Of a stretch of DNA of 8,663 nt, positions 6,407 to 8,663 are shown in pieces. Below the pieces are notes generated by a model. It made no database searches. It was not told the DNA's origin and saw only the letters and a program-made list of their open reading frames with translations. Both the position numbers and the translations under genes were made by a program. Each line of letters opens with the position of its first letter. Within the stretch, counting starts at the first letter, position 1. This DNA is from an uncultured Endomicrobiia bacterium. GTDB lineage: Bacteria > Elusimicrobiota > Endomicrobiia > Endomicrobiales > Endomicrobiaceae. The stretch is from positions 1 through 8,663 of the forward strand of contig CAJOOL010000236.1 of NCBI GenBank assembly GCA_905236115.1, written 5' to 3'.

Positions 6407-7801
6407 TTATTTCTTTAACCTGTCCATTGCTATAATTTCGTCATAAACGGCATCCAGCTTCATTGCTCTGGAAGCCTTGATAAACACTACCGAATTTTCA
6501 TCCAGCTCTTTCATCAGCTCTTCACATATTATGATTTTGGTCATAAAATATTTTGATTTTTTATCGGTAAGTTCGTTCTTGATATTTGAAACAAGACTAC
6601 CGGTCAGATATATGCTTTTTACATAAGGAAGCGAATTTATAAATCTGCCGATTTCACTGTGATATTTAACCGCATTTTCGCCGAGTTCCAGCATATCGCC
6701 CAAAACAAGTATTATATTTTTATTGGGATAAGATTGTGCAAGGCTGTTTATCGCTTCTTTCATGGAAGACGGATTGGCATTGTAAGCATCATTAATTATC
6801 GTTGCACCGTTTTTTAAAACATAAGACTGCATTCTCATTTGAGGCGGATTAAAATGTTTCAATCCTTTTTTTATTTCCGCCAAAGAAAACCCCATACCAT
6901 AAGCCGCGGCACCTGCTGCAAGTGCATTAAAAATATTGAATTTTCCTTTTATGGGAAGTTCTATGGTTTCATACTTTGAATCTATATACATATCAAACAT
7001 CGGTTTATCAAGCCACAATCTTATATTCTTAGCATAGACGTCTGCACCGCTATAAAGACCGAAAGTTATAATTTTTTTTGATATGCTCGGAATGTAAGAT
7101 TTCAAATAAGGATTATCGTTATTTATAACGACAAAACCGTCATCGTCTATTCCGTCTATAAGGCCGGCTTTTTCTCTTAAAACATTTTGAGGAGTTTTAA
7201 AAAATTCCATATGAGATTCGCCGATATTCGTTATTATTCCGCAGTGCGGTTTGGTAATATCGGAAAGAACTTTTATTTCGCCGGGCTCGGATGTCCCCAG
7301 CTCAAATACAGCATATTCCGTATCGCCTGTAAGATTAAATACCGTCAAAGGAACGCCTATTCTGTTATTGAAGTTTCCTTTATTTGAAAGAGTTTTCCCT
7401 CTGATAGCGAATATTGAAGCCAGCATTTCTTTTGTGGTGGTTTTCCCGTTGGACCCTGTAACCGCAACAGCTTTTACATTAAACTTTCTTCTGTAACAGG
7501 CGGCAAGTTTTTCAAGTGCCAGTGATGTGTCATCCACTTTTACAAGAGACGGAAGGTCGGTATAAAATACCTTAAAATCTACATCTTTTTTTGAATAAAC
7601 TATGGCGGATACTTTACTCTCTACAGCTTCTTTTATAAAATCGTGTCCGTCAAGTTTCTTTCCTTTAATTGCAAAAAATACCTGTCCCTGTCTTATCGTT
7701 CTTGAATCTATGCCTATGTTTTTTACCGGAAGATGAGGATTGCCTAAAATAAAAGAACCGTCAACCGCTTTTATCAAATCTCTTAAATAAAAATTCTCCA
7801 T
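6407..7801 (-). CDS. murF: UDP-N-acetylmuramoyl-tripeptide--D-alanyl-D-alanine ligase
   Basis: MurF is the last cytoplasmic Mur ligase, adding D-Ala-D-Ala to UDP-MurNAc-tripeptide with ATP. The 464-residue protein has an N-domain with IDSR (31-34) and GQVFFAIKGKKLDGHDF (39-55). The ATPase domain has the P-loop GSNGKTT (116-122, Lys120), KGNFNNRIGVPLT (141-153), FELGTSEPGEI (166-176), TNIGESHMEF (191-200) and REKAGLI with Lys211 in the carbamylated position. The C-domain has PPQMRMQ (319-325), INDAYNANPSSM (336-347), LGDMLELG (367-374) and KASRAMKLD (442-450). The last has Ala where GSR is more common. The start is supported by AAGGA at 7808-7812, 6 nt upstream. It follows murE by 60 nt and is nearly fused to mraY downstream. 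Confidence 0.97.
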   Translation of the reverse strand: MENFYLRDLIKAVDGSFILGNPHLPVKNIGIDSRTIRQGQVFFAIKGKKLDGHDFIKEAVESKVSAIVYSKKDVDFKVFYTDLPSLVKVDDTSLALEKLAACYRRKFNVKAVAVTGSNGKTTTKEMLASIFAIRGKTLSNKGNFNNRIGVPLTVFNLTGDTEYAVFELGTSEPGEIKVLSDITKPHCGIITNIGESHMEFFKTPQNVLREKAGLIDGIDDDGFVVINNDNPYLKSYIPSISKKIITFGLYSGADVYAKNIRLWLDKPMFDMYIDSKYETIELPIKGKFNIFNALAAGAAAYGMGFSLAEIKKGLKHFNPPQMRMQSYVLKNGATIINDAYNANPSSMKEAINSLAQSYPNKNIILVLGDMLELGENAVKYHSEIGRFINSLPYVKSIYLTGSLVSNIKNELTDKKSKYFMTKIIICEELMKELDENSVVFIKASRAMKLDAVYDEIIAMDRLKK

Positions 7802-7834
7802 TTTTATTCCTTATTATTTTGAATTTCTTTTCAG

Positions 7835-7869
7835 AAAAATACCCGACGAACCGGCAGTCGATTATCGGG
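7835..7869 (-). terminator. Possible weak terminator/attenuator hairpin at the murE-murF junction
   Basis: On the transcribed (minus-sense) strand, CCCGA (7869-7865) can pair with TCGGG (7846-7842), followed by TATTTTT down to 7835. Within the same span, CCGG-TTCG-TCGG (7854-7843) forms a 4-bp stem capped by a UUCG tetraloop and also leads into the T-run. The upstream arm overlaps the murE stop codon region, so translating ribosomes would melt the outer stem. A full stop here would silence the essential genes below, so if it works at all it should be partial. The stems are short, hence low confidence. Confidence 0.3.
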
Positions 7870-8663
7870 CTTCATTCTCTGTTTCTTTTAGAACTTCCAA
7901 CACCGTCTGTTTATCGTCAAAATGAAATTTTTTTGTTCCGATTATCTGATAATTTTCGTGGCCTTTGCCTGCAATAAGAACAACGTCGCCGGCTTTTGCG
8001 GATTTTACGGCCTCCCGCACGGCCAGTCTTCTGTCAACAAAAATTTTATAATTCGTTTTGCCGATTTCTTTTGCACCTGCTTCAATATCTTTTATTATTT
8101 CAACCGGGTCTTCTTCTCTGGGATTATCGGAAGTTATAAAAACCAAATCGCTCATCGTGCAGGCAGCTTTTGCCATAAGAGGTCTTTTGGTTTTATCTCT
8201 GTTGCCTCCGCAGCCGAAAACTGTTATTACACGCTGCGGATTTAAACTCCTTACCGCCGATATGACATTTTTTAAAGCGTCGTCGGTATGTGCGTAATCC
8301 ACTATCACCGTAAAATCTTTATTGCTTTTAACTTTTTCCAGTCTTCCAGGAGCTCCGGAAAGATATTTAAAATTTTCAATTACGGTATCAAACTTAAAAC
8401 CCGCCGACATCAAAATACAAAATACGGCAAGCATATTATAAACGTTATGAAGCCCTATCTGATTTGTTTTTATATCGGCACTGCCGAAAGACGAAACCAA
8501 TTTAAAAGAACTTCCCCCGCTTGTGAGCGTAACATTTTCGGCAGAAACAAAATTTTCCCCGTCTTTGGTTTGTTCATCTTTGTTTTTTACGGAATATGAA
8601 ATTTTATTTGCATTTATATTTTTATCTTCAAATATTTTTTTTCCGTAAAAATCGTCGGTGTTA
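7862..8663 (-). CDS. murE: UDP-MurNAc-L-Ala-D-Glu--meso-diaminopimelate ligase, C-terminal part (5' end beyond window)
   Basis: MurE is the cytoplasmic ATP-dependent ligase adding the third stem-peptide residue. The frame is open from the right edge to the TAA at 7864-7862, giving 266 codons. An internal Met at 8500 is not the real start, because family motifs continue upstream of it. Seen in order: NTDDFYGKKI next to the edge (end of the ATPase domain), the GLHNVYNMLA loop, APGRLEKV, VDYAHTDDALKNV, ITVFGCGGNRDKTKRPLM, the substrate-specificity box SDNPREEDP (DNPR codons at 8128-8117), and AGKGHENYQI. DNPR is the known signature for meso-diaminopimelate rather than L-Lys. The UDP-binding domain and P-loop lie off-window. 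It is the most upstream gene seen of the mur operon; ftsI or ftsL would be expected beyond the edge. Confidence 0.96.
   Translation of the reverse strand, partial: NTDDFYGKKIFEDKNINANKISYSVKNKDEQTKDGENFVSAENVTLTSGGSSFKLVSSFGSADIKTNQIGLHNVYNMLAVFCILMSAGFKFDTVIENFKYLSGAPGRLEKVKSNKDFTVIVDYAHTDDALKNVISAVRSLNPQRVITVFGCGGNRDKTKRPLMAKAACTMSDLVFITSDNPREEDPVEIIKDIEAGAKEIGKTNYKIFVDRRLAVREAVKSAKAGDVVLIAGKGHENYQIIGTKKFHFDDKQTVLEVLKETENEAR

Noticed and set aside
8498..8500. ATG at 8500 as the murE start, giving a 212-residue protein
   Set aside because: The frame stays open to the right edge and encodes NTDDFYGKKI and further MurE sequence upstream, so the true start is outside the window.
7922..8599. 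Plus-strand frames opposite murE
   Set aside because: They are antisense to MurE motifs (DNPR, KGHE, GCGGNRDKT) and have no independent support.

Overview
The window is a low-GC bacterial chromosome segment (GC looks to be in the mid-30s percent by eye). It is dominated by the 3' half of a division and cell-wall (dcw) cluster read on the minus strand. The organism is a diderm-type or meso-DAP peptidoglycan maker: the MurE carries the DNPR signature of meso-diaminopimelate-adding enzymes. It also makes type IV pilin-like proteins. Low GC, a pilin-like gene led by its own strong promoter, and the style of the pilin N-terminus make me think of Elusimicrobiota (Endomicrobium/Elusimicrobium-like gut bacteria). 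That placement is an impression, not something the window proves.

Layout from left to right. Positions 1-263 (minus) hold the N-terminal 87 codons of a type IV prepilin/pseudopilin that runs off the left edge. Positions 264-494 are an AT-rich regulatory region. It contains a perfect consensus sigma70 promoter firing leftward into the pilin gene, a roughly 130-nt pilin leader with two mutually exclusive hairpins, and short direct and inverted repeats. Positions 495-818 (plus) encode a small XRE-family helix-turn-helix regulator. It is convergent, with a 17-bp gap, to tcdA (836-1567, minus), a ThiF/E1-like tRNA threonylcarbamoyladenosine dehydratase.

From 1676 to the right edge, in transcription order (right to left), come murE (partial, 5' end off-window), murF, mraY, murD, ftsW and murG, with tcdA last. 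Spacings are 60, 1, 4, 72, -11 and 108 nt, so this reads as one operon with translational coupling at murF-mraY, mraY-murD and ftsW-murG. The products act in sequence. MurE, MurD and MurF build UDP-MurNAc-pentapeptide in the cytoplasm; MraY attaches it to undecaprenyl phosphate; MurG adds GlcNAc to give lipid II; FtsW polymerises lipid II at the septum. The usual continuation (murC, murB, ddl, ftsQ, ftsA, ftsZ) does not follow murG here; tcdA and then unrelated genes do.

All complete genes have intact family motifs and normal lengths. I see no mobile element, CRISPR array, tRNA or rRNA. The part least explained by known families is the pilin/XRE intergenic region. I found no evidence of a new multi-gene system.
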